This document shows, in pieces, positions 33,801 through 46,551 of a stretch of 64,000 bases of DNA (positions within the stretch are counted from its first letter, which is position 1; every line of letters begins with the position of its first letter). The position numbers were made by a program, and so were the translations under genes. Below the pieces are notes generated by a model. The model was not told the DNA's origin. It did not search any database and saw only the letters and a list, made by a program, of their open reading frames with translations. Source of the DNA: Phorcus lineatus (taxonomy: Eukaryota > Mollusca > Gastropoda > Trochida > Trochidae). The DNA is taken from contig OV121081.1 in assembly GCA_921293015.1 (NCBI GenBank), forward strand, positions 69,643,022 through 69,707,021, written 5' to 3'.

Positions 33801-36800
33801 GTAATTGGGTTCCGTGCAGTTCAAATATAATGTCACGTAGTAGCAAAATACCTTCAACAGAGTGTTTTGGGTCCTTTCAACACTGAATACTCTTACACAA
33901 TCTTTGATAACTTCATTATGAATACGTGTATGCAAGTTTACAATTGAGGTCTTGTGAACATTTTACATTCGCTACAAGCTGAAGGCGATGTTTCCTTACA
34001 GTGTTGACGGTAGAGCAGACTTATCATTACAGCTTCTGTACAAAGGTTTGTTTCCTTGTGTAAGAATTCCTTTGAAAATCATTGTTTTAGGAAAATAAAA
34101 AAATGATACATTATACAGTCCAAATTTTTAGATCGAATTGTGAAGTAATCGTTTTTATAATTACAATGGAAAAGTATGTTGAATGCCAGGAAAAAGTTTG
34201 GCATCCCCCCAAAAAGGCCTTGGGCCAAAAATAAGAATAATGTTATTCTATCATTTTTTAATATTTTATAGAAATATGCTTCTTTTGGATTGACTATGCT
34301 TCAGTAAGTCGATGTTTCGTGAACATAATTTTACATGAGAATTGCACTAACTTTGAAAGGATTGAAACGAACTTTCATTAAGCAACTGTACAGCAGTTTT
34401 TGGGAAGAAATTTTCCTCAAAATCACAAATCATATCCATCTGATTAATTACTATAAGTGCTCAGGGTATGAGTTTATGATGCACTTCCAGCTAAGGCTGT
34501 GCTCTGCATCTAAATCGCTTTGGCTGTTTTAATACCAAACAAATCACTTGTTTCATGAAAACGTTATTAAACAAGAGTTCGTTTAGTATTCTCTATATAT
34601 TAAAGCCATTTTAACCGCAACAAAGGAAAGATGTCACAACAACGGAGTGTACCAAAAATCACAAATATTTTTCAAAGACTCTGTTGATAATTTGCAATAA
34701 TTATCAGGTTTATGTCTTACCTAAGAATGTTTTTCCGTGGATTATAAACGGCATTTGAATGTTGCATTATTTTTTGGGTTAAGTATATGAAGTTTTCTTT
34801 AACAATGAAACGAATTTACTTTCCTTCGCTAATATATTTACATCTATACACATTATTCATGTAACTTGCAATACCTTCTTATTGCAGGCTGCCGGATACT
34901 GAACCATTCGCACTTCTTTTCTTGCTAGTAACTATAGACATTATAACAAAACACACAATATAGTTAGATAATTAATATGAAAAACTATAACATAGAATGA
35001 TATGAAATTGGGAGGAAGGTTCTAGATATGTCGTTATGTATACTAAACTATATTAGTTTGTAAAATATTTCAAAAGATGTCAGGCGCCTGTATTGGACTA
35101 ATATCGGTAGAGTTATAATCACAGTGATGAAGAATACTACTGCAGGATGTCAGTCCAAAATAGAGGATTTAAGATGAACGTCTTTTCCGGTAGATACATC
35201 TTACACTTGAATTCGATATTGACTCAATAACACATGGATCCGGTATTGGTGACCATATCCTATATCTATGGAAATCTTCGATCAATTGTTGTATTAGGAT
35301 GCAGTGGATTGGGAACCTAATGTTCAATGTACCAATGGTTATCACGCCACCGATTCCCATTAATTATCAGAAAACGCAATGACTACCTTTAAATAAGGTG
35401 CCCCTTCAATTAGTATTTAAGAATCACATAATATAGTCGCCATGAAAGAAAATGCTGTTCTCCCTTAGTAAATGTAGTTCCTTGGAAAAGAATTATTTTG
35501 ATTGATATTACATGAATATACAATAAAGATTAACAAGCCGATTTAACAAACTACACTAGAAACTCATTTCATATCATTTCGTTACACTTATGTATGGATG
35601 CTCAAAAAATGTATTGTCATTAACATGCTTTTGAACATTCATGTATTAAAAATGCAACACAATTCACATAAAAACTTTTTAGCATCTTCTGCAAAGCAAC
35701 ATTTCTAAAACTGGAATTCTAGCGTCCATGTACTTTTGGAGAAATTGCAAACCTTATTCTAGTTTTGTTGGCCTCGGGTAACATTGTAACATTCTGGGGC
35801 ATCGATTCGACGTTAATGTACAGATATCTTGAGCATTGAACCTCTGGACTATATTCCCTGACGCATGAAAGTAAAATTGTCATTCCAGTAACTGATGCTA
35901 TTGGCCGCCACAACTGATTGAAAAGTGTCCTTGACTGATGTTCATTTTCCCTTGATCCACTCAGCAAGATATTATCAGATGTTTTCCTCGGAGACGTTCT
36001 CGATAGAGCAGATTCTGATCTTACCATTAATCATCCTCGTGTCTTCGTCTACTACACACCGATGTCAAGTCAGTTATTGTTATATCTTGGAAGGTATTTT
36101 TACAGTTGGTCATACCCCTACTGTTAATTAGAATATATAATAATGTTATAAATTACGTATTTCCGTATGGGCCCACTTATAAAAGTATCGGCCAATACAA
36201 CGGACCTGGGACCTGTAAATCGGCCTATATTGATACTAGCATTATTAATGATATTGGTGGACTGATTTAAGTCATGAAAGTTTTGAACGATGACTCAGCT
36301 CCTTCTCAATTCGTGTGTTCGCATGCTCAGAACGGTTATGGTCTATTTCGGCCCTGTTTTTCCTTTATAGGTCCAGTTTTCCCGTAAAAAAGCAAACAGT
36401 TTGAACAATATTTAAATGATAAGACTTATTGTTTTTGATAAAATGATGTTGACCTGTTCATAACGTCAACCTTAGCGAACCAATGCCACTCTACGTTTAA
36501 CGGGATCTATTTTCAGAACGACCCCCTCAGGATGATTAACAGACATTCTGTGGAATGGTATCCTTACTCCTAGGGACTTCCCTGTCATTAAGGTCAGTTC
36601 AGTTGCCTCCCAGTCTTAGTAGGGCTGTGAAATGAAAGACTAAGTGATCGAAAACTTATTAGACCAAATGTCCTTCAGGTCAAACATATGGAAGATGAAA
36701 TAAATGGTTAAGTCCTAACAGTACTTCAAATCAAATAATCATTTCCGATACCAAAGGTTTGCAATATATAATTCATGAAGGATCATAAAAGCGTTCAGTA

Positions 36801-37072
36801 TTTTCAGCGAAGCGTGTGATAATAGATTATCTATTTTACTGCCAAAACCTGCTTTTATATATTATATTTTATAAAAAAGGAAGCATATTTGTATGGATAG
36901 TTTTACATATGTTTACATATCTTACATATTCTGTATTTAAAGTATAAACCTTCGATATTTTTATTTCTCTTAATCTAGTCCCTCATAACCCGTATAGGGT
37001 GGCTCACTTTTAAACCGTTTAACATTGTACATTTATATGTATTTAATGTGAGGTGAAACATAAAGAAACCAT
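33801..37072. other. No supported gene; one 102-codon minus-strand frame
   Basis: The frame 35719-36027 (minus) is GC-richer than its surroundings and has a balanced composition, but no domain, partner exon or homology that I recognise. The rest is AT-rich and empty. Confidence 0.35.
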
Positions 37073-37090
37073 CTGTCTGTCTGTCTGTCT
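37073..37090 (+). repeat. (CTGT)n microsatellite, possible LINE tail
   Basis: Four to five CTGT units directly after AACATAAAGAAACCAT. The layout (short 3' sequence, A-rich patch, CTGT tail) resembles the 3' end of LINE-C at 62805-62840, so this may be the tip of another severely truncated LINE on the plus strand. Confidence 0.5.
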
Positions 37091-38379
37091 AGATAAATTG
37101 TTGTCTACTAGTAGGATAAGAGTGGTATGTTTATATAGATTTCTTTGCAACATATGGATCTCCATTTGTTAGGGTAATTTGTTTTTATTTGTTGGTTAAT
37201 CTCAAAATGATTTTACTTCCATATAGGACAGAGTTAGGATTAGAAAAAGCATCCATTTAGATTGCGCGAATTGGTCCTTAAAAGCAAGACTTTGAAGGAA
37301 ACTGTTCTCATGCTTGTATTGTTTGGTCGAAATTTAGATCAATGACAACATTCTGCAATTTGGTTGAGTGGTAAAAATCATTGAAGTTTATTGTATTTAG
37401 CTTCGGTGTCATGTTACAGTCTTGTTTGTTTTAGATTTGTTAGTCACGACACTCTATAGCCTGGCTCTGTAATTCGAGCCCTCCTGACACTTTATATATT
37501 GCAATTGTTCACTACAAAGACCATCAATTATACGATCTATGTCTATTCTATTGAATATATAAGTGCCTACATTCCAGGCAGTTTACGTAAAAAGGAATTC
37601 GAAATATCAATCAATATAAAACTTTTAGGAGTATGTGGTTAAAGGTTATTCTTTTTGTCATATAATTGCTTATAAATACAGAGAGTTTGCACATTCGATA
37701 GATCCTCACCAAACATAGGATCAGGCAGTATCAGTGATGCGACTGTTACGAACTTAAATTTGCCAATGTTTCATTTTTGTGTGTCGTTCTATACGTATGA
37801 TAGCAATAGTATGAAATATCTGTTTTCAGGATGTGATACGAAAACACACATACGATACTATCTCTATAATTTCTAAAATTTATTCTGTCTCATATGTCAT
37901 GTATTTGGACACCTTAAAGTTACTTACCTATACGTATTTTAGTAACACAACAGCATTTTATCGCATACCAAACGAAAAAAAACTGTGAGCTGTGAGTCTG
38001 TGATCTTACCACATCAGTATCGAACCCCGATTGCCATTGTCTGACCACCATGGAATCCAAAAACCAGTTACGTGTTGATTATATATAGTTAACATGAATG
38101 CTTAGAATTGTTTTCTCCACTGTCGTTACAACAAGAATAAAAATGCCCTTCACCAGCATGCAGCAGTCTCTAACAAGTGAAAGAAAAACACATTCAAAAC
38201 CTCTGATATAAAATTTTGAATGTGGTCACTGTGAACATTCGACAGTGACTTCACGGTTAAATGACCATTACTTGTAATGAATTGTATACACCCCACAATA
38301 TTAAAAGATCAATCTATTTTAGAAAAGCATCACAGAAAACTTTACTCATCCTGCTAAATCAGCGTATATGAATCCGCTC

Positions 38380-38460
38380 TCACTCCTTCCTAATACCCTG
38401 ATCTCGTTCGGGCTGAATCTCTCGTATGGTTGGTGCGTGTTTTTGCTTAAAAGAGATCAG
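38380..38460 (+). repeat. Family G, copy 2 (partial)
   Basis: CTCCTTCCTAATACCCTGAT and CTCTCGTATGGTTGGTGCG match the left half of 3572-3725. The right arm is not recognisable here. Confidence 0.45.
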
Positions 38461-40263
38461 CTTATTAGGAAAGCTCTTTTGATAAATAAAGATAGAGATA
38501 GATAGGAAAAGTTGTGGTTCAGTGTCCAGTTGGTTATCATTCTGGATTCTTTGATATTGTGTATTTCCTTAATTGGAAAAAAACAAAGGAACTAGTATCA
38601 AATTCACCAAAATGATTTCCACTTCTTGAACCTGTAATAACATTTTAATTGAATGGTGACCAACATAAACCCGCAATATCTAGTTTCCTGTATCACTGCA
38701 AATTATTGAGTTGAACTGAGAACGATATAGTGATTAGTGGCGTCAAGAGCATATTCTTGGCTAGTCTGGTGCCAACTCAGTTTCAGTCTCCATTCGCGGA
38801 AAATTAGTAACTGGTAAGAAAAAGGAGACACTTACATCACTACATGTTTACTAACACTAATGGGCATAGACTATTGCGGTCCATGAGTATAGTTCAGCAA
38901 CCACATCCTAAAAAAATTTAAAATAGATTTGACTTTTTAAGTGATTTTTAATTCACCCTTTATGGTCATCAGTGTGTTTGGTTATGTCCTCCGTTGGTTA
39001 TAATTTCTGATCTTATATTTTAAAAATCCGTAAAATGTTTCTGGATTTTTATCATCTTAATAAGAAGATTCGTCCGTGGGGTCATGCTGACATACTTATT
39101 AATTTCTCTGAAGTGTATATAAAAGTAAAATCCCTCAGTGCAAGGACAGGAAAACTTGTTTTGTGCACCTTGAATAATGTTATTTCATAGCAGTTGCCAA
39201 TCCTTAAAGTAAGGTTCAGATAACGATTACTGTTTAAACTCCACGGTCTGATATATGTTAAATTTGGCGTTACAAGAATAAAAACCTATATAAAATATAA
39301 ACCTCCCACCCCTAAATATATGTTGGAAATTTTCATTAGTTATGGGAGTCATCGTGGCATCGTAGAACAATTCTCTGTTGCAAATAAAATAGCCGAGCCC
39401 CTGTTGGCATTCGAATCCAAATCCAAAGGCGCTAATCCCCCTCCCCCCTGAAATTTATCTATTCTGTGGAGTGATTCACATGGTAACCAAGCATGTTTTC
39501 CTTTGTACTGTTCAGGCACTGTTCTAACAGCTGGCATTAATCGAATTAGAAGCTGTAACTATATATTATATATATAGTTTGAAAGTTCTACATTTCCTCT
39601 CTTATTCTTCTAAATATGTTGAACTGTCACAACCATAATTAGAAAGTGTTATTGAATTATTGTTTTGAAATCACCTTAAGCCTAAATTTAACATTTAATA
39701 CATCTGTAGTTAGACCAACATTATGCGTATTTGTCCGTCTTCTTTTTCGCCCACAGAAGCTGTAGACCACGAGGCAGCATTAGCAAATCAATGGAAATCT
39801 TGTTGCAGATCAGAGTCAGCAGACTATGAGCTCTGCGGAATGGGACTGTATAACAAGTAATGAAGAGCTTAAAAAAACCTGTCAGAGTGGCAGAAGTTTT
39901 GTACTTAACTTGATCTGCTTGGTATGTCTATGAGCTTCAAGTGTCTTTCTTGTGTCTTAGGACTTTTTTAACTAGTGTGCCCAAAAGCTAACATGAGACT
40001 GGCAGAAGTTTTGAGTAAAGTGCACATTAATATCTTACTGGTTATTCATGTCAAATCCTCTTCTCTACTTTGGACTAAAGAGTAAGAGCACTTTACATTA
40101 AACATGTATGTTCATGCCATGGATTCAGTTGATCAAATAGAGGATACTAATTTTCCTAAATTTTGATACTATTTTGATTAAACGAGTTTAAGATTAAGTA
40201 TAATACGAGCGACCGAAACATTTCCGCGACTTGGCTGCCATTGTTACGGTAGTACTAACATTT
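38461..40263. other. No gene seen; AT-rich intergenic sequence
   Basis: Only a 62-codon minus-strand frame (39349-39537) without motifs. Confidence 0.5.
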
Positions 40264-40295
40264 TGACGTCACAACCACCCGATAATGTGACGTCA
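40264..40295. promoter_or_regulatory. Pair of full-consensus CRE palindromes
   Basis: TGACGTCA at 40264-40271 and 40288-40295, 24 bp apart, in a GC-richer patch. This is the consensus site for CREB/ATF proteins. No transcription unit is visible next to it, so a role is unproven. Confidence 0.4.
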
Positions 40296-41671
40296 TACGT
40301 GCAGCGGTATTACACTTTTTAATATCTCCGTATAAATATTACACTTCAGTATCTTACACGGGCGAGTAATAATATTTGTTATGATATGGTACAACTGTTA
40401 TTCTATGTACCAGTAACAATAAAACAAAGGAATGTTATTTATGAAGTGAATTGGATAAAAAAAAATATTTTGCTTGTATTATTTGGTAGTTAATTAGATA
40501 AATGACAAGACAATTGCAATTGGTGGTTCGTGGAATGTTATTTCTTTTATTTACAGTGGCAGCTTCGCGACTGATCAATTTGCAAGTATCGGTCACAACA
40601 TTTGCTTATAGAGCTCTCCAAGTCGACTAACCATGACACAAAACTAGAGTCAACACTGTTTGAGGTTTTAATGAGAGACTTGGCAATTGTCAACAATGCG
40701 ACAATTAGAAAATAATTGGACTTCATTACAATTATCGCCGATTGTTTAAGATAAACATCTCATTGAATACAAAAAGCATGCTCTAAAAGCATATAACGAA
40801 AGTGAATGGGATGTTCAAATAACAATTTTCTAAATTATTAACCACACTGGCTAAGAAGTAAAGATTGTAATTGGTTTATTTACTTTAAAGAGAGGATTAG
40901 AAAACTAGACTGATCTTATTGATGTGTTCAAATTGTTAGATGAATTATCAGTGTAGATAATATTTCGATTTATACTTCCTTTAAAACAACTTTTCACCTT
41001 GATCGATTGCCAATTTTGGATATATGTAAAGGAAATAGCCATATGGAGGCGGCTCGCTTTGCTGCTCTGAATGTTTTCTTTATTTGTGTCTGATGTTACG
41101 CTCTTTGCATTTAATTCATATCAACTAGCTTATACAAAATGTATGGCAATTGTCACAAATTGGACAGCCGATGATTCATTTACTCACGCATGTGTAACAG
41201 ATTATTCCATGCAATGCATAGGGATTTATCGAAAAAGGCTGATTTGCAATTTATCTGATCATGCAACCAGGATTCTACTTAGCGCTTCATGCTTGACCCG
41301 TTGCAGGGTCATTAGAGACTTTCTGTTATTTGACTACTAGTTTCTACAGCTTGGACATTTTACTCACGTCAATTAAAATACAGCAGTGACGTCATTGTAT
41401 TGTTTCAATCATACATTATCCTACAAGAATCTACTGCTTCTATGTGGACAATTGAGCACTAATAATTTTGAGATGGAACTGGTTTCATTATTTGATAACA
41501 CAACACCATCCTCTGAAGAAATGTCTTCGAAGTGTGGATACTCGGCCATGTCTTCCCACTCAACAACAAAATTGCCATACATGATGTCTAAGTTGAATTA
41601 AGACCACCTTCCTTTTATACCAAATCCCAAGCTGATTGCGGTTTCAAACGTCTTGCACGTGATTTAAGCTG

Positions 41672-41820
41672 GTAACGTTGCACGTGCATTAAGAATGTAC
41701 TAGCTAGATGGTTACATTGCACGTGCATTAAGAATGTACTGGCGAAATGGTAACGTTGCACGTGCATTAAGAATGTACCGGCAAGATGGTTACGTTGCAC
41801 TTGCATTAAGAATGACCGGT
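41672..41820 (+). repeat. 39-bp minisatellite with a CACGTG in each unit
   Basis: Four units at a strict 39-bp spacing (CACGTGCATT starts at 41681, 41720, 41759; CACTTGCATT at 41798). Consensus GGTAACGTTGCACGTGCATT then AAGAATGTACTGGCAAGAT. A related TTGCACGTGATTTAAG precedes the array. The minus-strand 13-residue repeat frame (41615-41842) follows from the period. Confidence 0.85.
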
Positions 41821-41977
41821 GAACCAGTTGGGACCATCTCAAATTTTGTTTAAATATTTTGTTTTATTGAAAAACGGTTTTTGTGTTATAACTATGCAAT
41901 GAAATACGAATGTTATTATCATAAACCAAAGCAGGTCATACAAAAAACACTTTAAACTAGGCTGTATTTTAAGTCAG

Positions 41978-42075
41978 ATAACATACTCGTAACCGTACAT
42001 TCGTAAAAACAATGTCCTCGCCGCTTCGCGGCTCGTACATTCTTTTTCACGAATGTACGGTTACTTGTATGTTAT
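41978..42075. repeat. 98-bp imperfect palindrome (MITE-like hairpin)
   Basis: ATAACATAC..GTAACCGTACATTCGT (41978-42004) pairs with 42049-42075 with two mismatches. Pairing continues through an A-rich segment to a central GCCGC-TTC-GCGGC stem-loop. It lies 160 bp after the CACGTG array. No flanking duplication identified. Confidence 0.8.
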
Positions 42076-42334
42076 CCTTAACTGAATCGTTTGATATCAA
42101 AATTATCAACACATCACTTATAAAGATAATTAACTTTACCAGACCTGAAATGAGTATAAAACTGAAGAGTACAAGAATGGTAAGCTTTGAAGAATGTGCA
42201 CTGGCAAACCATAAACAGAAGTTTAACCTGTCATTTAGTGTTCACTCAGCTTCACTGCTGTGTCCTCCCGTGTTTGGTCAATGACAAGATGAAAGGTAAG
42301 GAAAGAAAACTCGAGCCTATTTACTGTTTACTTA

Positions 42335-42570
42335 AAACGTCTGCATCCTGAACTAAATCACCCTCTGTCTCTTTATTACCGGGACCATGTAAGAAGCTAA
42401 TGAAGGGTTCATTCTTCATCACGCTTCATTAGCTCTTCTTTTGCATCAATTGCACCGTGTCCCATAGTCTAACATTATTCTCTATAGTGCATGTTCCACG
42501 GGTTTATTGGTGAACACTTTGAAGCAGTAAATTCCTCTTCATATCCATAGCCTTTCACCTCTGCTTATTC
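42335..42570. repeat. Dispersed repeat family D, copy 3
   Basis: CCTGAACTAAATCACC, AGAAGCTAATGAA, GGTTTATTGGTGA and GCAGTAAATTC match the other two copies in order. Inside it, GAAGGGTTCATTCTTCATCA and a second CTTCATTAGCTC make a small local inverted repeat. Confidence 0.5.
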
Positions 42571-43789
42571 GGACTGATATTCCTATATGGTTCACCATTC
42601 AGAATGAAAGATACTTGTGACAAGACGAATTATTATCAAGAGAAAGTGGTAAAGTTTATACATTGATCTGATTTGAGTAGTTTGTTAAAGCCATTTTCGC
42701 TACTGAATCATATCGATACAATGGATTAAAAAATAAAGTATTCCAATTTCTTAAATAATATTCTAATTGTATGAGCTGTCCATGAAAAGTTAATTTTGTT
42801 CATCAAACAACATTTATGATAATGTATATTATTCACTTCCCTTCACAGGTTTTAATTATGGACAAATAAGCATAGTTTTCCGATTCCCTTTTGCAAAATG
42901 ATGTCATAACTAAGTATAATCTATGATAAATAAATTATCTTAAGAATGCATCCAAGCCATATTGTTTTATTTATGTATCAATAAATGACCTCTGAAAGTT
43001 ATCTATGTATTTTATTGCATTGCTATGAATTAGTTGGACATTGATAATTATTATTGAACTAAGCTTGTATTATTTACAGGTATGGACATACAGAAGACTT
43101 ACGGACAATGATAACATCCTGAAAGTCAGAAACTTCAATCTCTGATAACTAATCTAGTGTTGACAAGATCTTCACCTATACGGATACCGGGGTCTTTAAT
43201 GACCTAGTTTGCTTATTTCTTGGACTAACGGATTAAACATGACTGTCAAAATACCAATCATCATATTTTCTCATCCTGGCATTTTTTCACAAACAAGAGC
43301 CTTTAAGAACTAAGTTTTATATTTCATATTTACTTATTCCCTGAAATCAAATAGATTGTATGCGTTTCATGAAATTGCTGAATAGTTTCCCATTCACCCA
43401 GTTGAATGAACAAGATATGCGTTTAAGCAGCATCTATAGGCGATCTTTACAAGAGATAAAATTTAAACATATCTCCCATTTTCATGTGTCGGGATGCTCC
43501 AGCTTAAAAGTCGTGAAGGTAGTTCGATTCTCCAAAACATATTTAGATCAAAAGTGACACGTGAGTGTTCTTAACAGTTCAGACATTTTATGTGGAATTA
43601 AGGGAAATAAATAACAGCATTGTAGAGAGTGAAGAACATTTCTTAAATGAACGATAAACTTCATTTCATGGACTTCAAGAACCATTCGAAGGATCGATGT
43701 GAATTTCCAAAATAATCAGGACTTTGTGTCACGAAACTAGCTTAGCTCAGAGGAAAAACAAGATTTTGAATCCCATGAATACATTTATT
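42571..43789. other. No gene seen; AT-rich intergenic sequence
   Basis: Only a 65-codon frame (43360-43557). Confidence 0.5.
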
Positions 43790-44620
43790 ACATAAAACAT
43801 TAACACACAAATGATATTGCACACATTTCATGCACCCACAGAACACACATTTCACTCACCTGAAACCGCGCTTACCACATCAACCACCTGCAAGCATTCC
43901 TCCCCAACACACACATGCTCAACCTCAGTTCAAATACACGTCCCGGTTACACAGAACATTCACCTATGCGCAACCTTTTTCACAGTTCAACTACCGACCC
44001 AAATTCTTACTTGCATCATCATATGCACCCGTCCACATTCTAGCCATCATTTACATAAATCGTTTACAACACATTTAACACATGATTTCACTTAAACAAT
44101 ACACAGTGTACACAAATGATACCGGTCCATCATACATGGCAATGGGTACAAGTCAGATACTTGTATGAAAGTTCATGGCCCTACGACACATGATAATATA
44201 TATTTTAGACTCCGAAATGAGCCCGACAGTTCACCTCGTCACAGTGTTCAACACCGCTTCGCCAGGTACGAAGGAGGAACGTTCAAGTCATACACTTGAA
44301 TGATCACATGTAAGTGCCAGCGCACCAACACAACTAACTACGACCTGATGTTCAGTAGTTCATCCTCTCCACGTTGCAACATCCAATTACCAGGATTACC
44401 GAACTCATCAGTCCGTCGTACATCTCCACACACCGTGGATACACGATGACGTCATACCGTGCTACCGATGACGTCATCACAGAACAGGGGCGTCACGCGT
44501 AGTCTCAGGTTACCGTCCATAAGCACGTGTCAGCCATGCACTCCCTGGTCTACCTCGTCCCACGTTCTCCACTACAATGTAATTGTCAACTTAATAAAAT
44601 GAGTCATACAAGAGCTGACA
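43790..44620. other. C/A-skewed, GC-richer block of unknown nature
   Basis: For about 800 bases the plus strand is rich in CAC, CCA and ACA words and poor in G runs, unlike its neighbours. Overlapping His/Thr/Pro-rich frames (43811-44095, 43830-44078) reflect this. It contains two CRE palindromes and ends near AATAAAATGAG (about 44592). It could be an inserted element, an untranslated region or a solo terminal repeat. I found no matching second copy and no duplication at the edges. Confidence 0.35.
44447..44476. promoter_or_regulatory. Second pair of CRE palindromes
   Basis: TGACGTCA at 44447-44454 and 44469-44476, 22 bp apart, with ATCACAGAACAGGGGCG following. Similar words (ACGTCACAGAACAAGGGGCG) occur in the centre of the MITE at 27374-27611. 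Confidence 0.4.
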
Positions 44621-46000
44621 ATTCAAAACACTAGTGTGAAATCTTTATAAACACTATATACAATAATTTCCGGCAACATTGGTTAAACAACATTATGCTC
44701 ACTTTGAAATGTAATATTTCACAACATTTGTTTACAATACACATGACACATCATGAATTACATTCAACCAAACATGCTGTTGTCAAACATTTAAACATCA
44801 ATAATTTCATTAAACAACCATTAAATTTTTAAAACCATACTCACGGCTCATAACAGCCCTTATAACCTTGGTCACTCCTTCATTCGTCTGACACTCGGTT
44901 ACATTTTCTGAACCATTTCATACTTTCAGTGCACGACCCTGTCATGCCTCACATGCACTTTAGAAACCACTGGTTGCGTTCGTACGACGCATTCTCCCCA
45001 CAATGTTCAGAGCTATTGTGACACTTTGGAATCCCATGAGATTGCATCATTATGTATAATACAGTGGGTTGTGTTCCCGGCAGAATAAAGCCATTGTTAC
45101 ATTGGTATCTTTTGGAGCCAAAAATGTATAAATAATAATATTTAAATATATAATAACGATTACGAGACTAAACATTCAGTTTTTTAAGACTCGCGAATTA
45201 CAATGGTTAGTCCTAATGCAGGATATATACCATCCCAAATTATGATAAGAGGATAACCTCTATGTAATTGTTTTAATGAAACCGTTGTTTGGCCGGTCAC
45301 TTAATACCAATATTCTCTCCACTGTAGCTGTTTTAATTTGCCTAATTACATTACATTTTCCTGAAAAAATGTACACGAAAGATTATTGCATGAACAACAA
45401 CCAATTATTTTTCTCTTAGAATTGACAGGACCAACAACAAAGGCATATAAACTTTCAACCCCTGTAACAAGTCACAAGAGTAGTTTTATGTTTTTACAAA
45501 ATAAAAGATAAAACAGCAACATGTATCAGTTGTTTCAAGTTATTGTTGATTAAGTAAGATAGCACAGTGCAATTTTGGGTATCAGTATCAACTAAAATAT
45601 TGTGAATTTTGCAATAATGAGGACACTTATAACGTATTCACTGTAACCGTTCATTATTTGGGAAATTATATTAACATTTAATGTTTAACAGTTTATTTTT
45701 AAGTTCGTATCTTTGCAGGAAAAACAACTAATTATTTGTTCTAAGGTTAGACATGTATAATATCAATAATATATCTATAATATCAAAAGATTGAGATATA
45801 ATATGTTCAAATGAGTGTTTTTGAAGATTATATTTAGATGATATGTTTGTATTCTTTAACTTCAAAGTATTTAATGTACCAGACATTATGCTCCTTTTAG
45901 TTCATCAAGAGCAATCAGGTGCAATACATTTAGTTTTCATTTAGTCAGTTTACAAATATTAAAAAAGTATCTGCATATGTCAATATGTACATTTCAACAT
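44621..46000. other. No gene seen; AT-rich intergenic sequence
   Basis: No frame over 60 codons and no clear repeat. Confidence 0.5.
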
Positions 46001-46360
46001 TTATATAGCCGATATCCAGTTACGTTGATCATAGGTTCTCCAATACATACCTTTAACATCAACTCCATTCTGAGCGTGGAACTGTTCCAGCCATTTGGCG
46101 CACTAAGTCTGCCCATCATGCTCATCTTTACGAGGTACCCATTCACAGCTGGGTGAAGTGGGACATATAGTCGCACTATTTTGTTCAGGTTTTTTGCACT
46201 TTGCTGTACCTTCAATATGGTGCATGCGCGTTTTCATGTGGCCATCATCTGGTCCTTTACCAACGGATTCTTGGGCTCTTTTAAATGCACAGGGTTGTGT
46301 ACTCTTTATCAGGGGTTTTGATATCACTGAGAGTCTGCACTCAAAGTGTACTCCAAGGTT
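46001..46360 (-). pseudogene. Unidentified broken coding fragment
   Basis: One minus-strand frame runs for about 118 codons with a single in-frame TAG at 46103-46105. It includes KPLIKSTQPCAFKRAQESVG, HIEGTAKCKKPEQ, an SCEWVP Cys/Trp cluster and, after the stop, AKWLEQFHAQNGVDVKGMYW. The composition is protein-like and Cys-rich, and continuity across the stop suggests a former gene. Splice-like signals exist (TGAGTGCAG near the start, AAAG-GTATGT near 46045), so the remnant could be one exon. I do not recognise the family. A transposon or a host gene relic are both possible. Confidence 0.35.
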
Positions 46361-46551
46361 TTACAACCGGATCAATGAGGTGCTCGAACCTGCCACTTCA
46401 AGCTCCCTTATCAAAGCTTGGTAACTTAGTTATCCTGTACGATGCTTCATATTTACCCTTTTCTGAGTACTTTCTTTTATTTTAACCAGTTGATATTGTC
46501 TTACTATAAATAATATTTTAGTTTTTGGTTAGGATCAAATACGTTAAAAAA

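Noticed and set aside
31624-36027. Host protein genes from the longest anonymous frames (for example 35719-36027; also 15424-15741 further left)
   Set aside because: Lengths of about 100 codons are expected by chance in 64 kb on six frames, and no domain, splice context or paralogue supports them.
44395-44425. Minus-strand CTGATGAG as a hammerhead ribozyme core
   Set aside because: No GAAA follows at a workable distance and no stem II can be formed.
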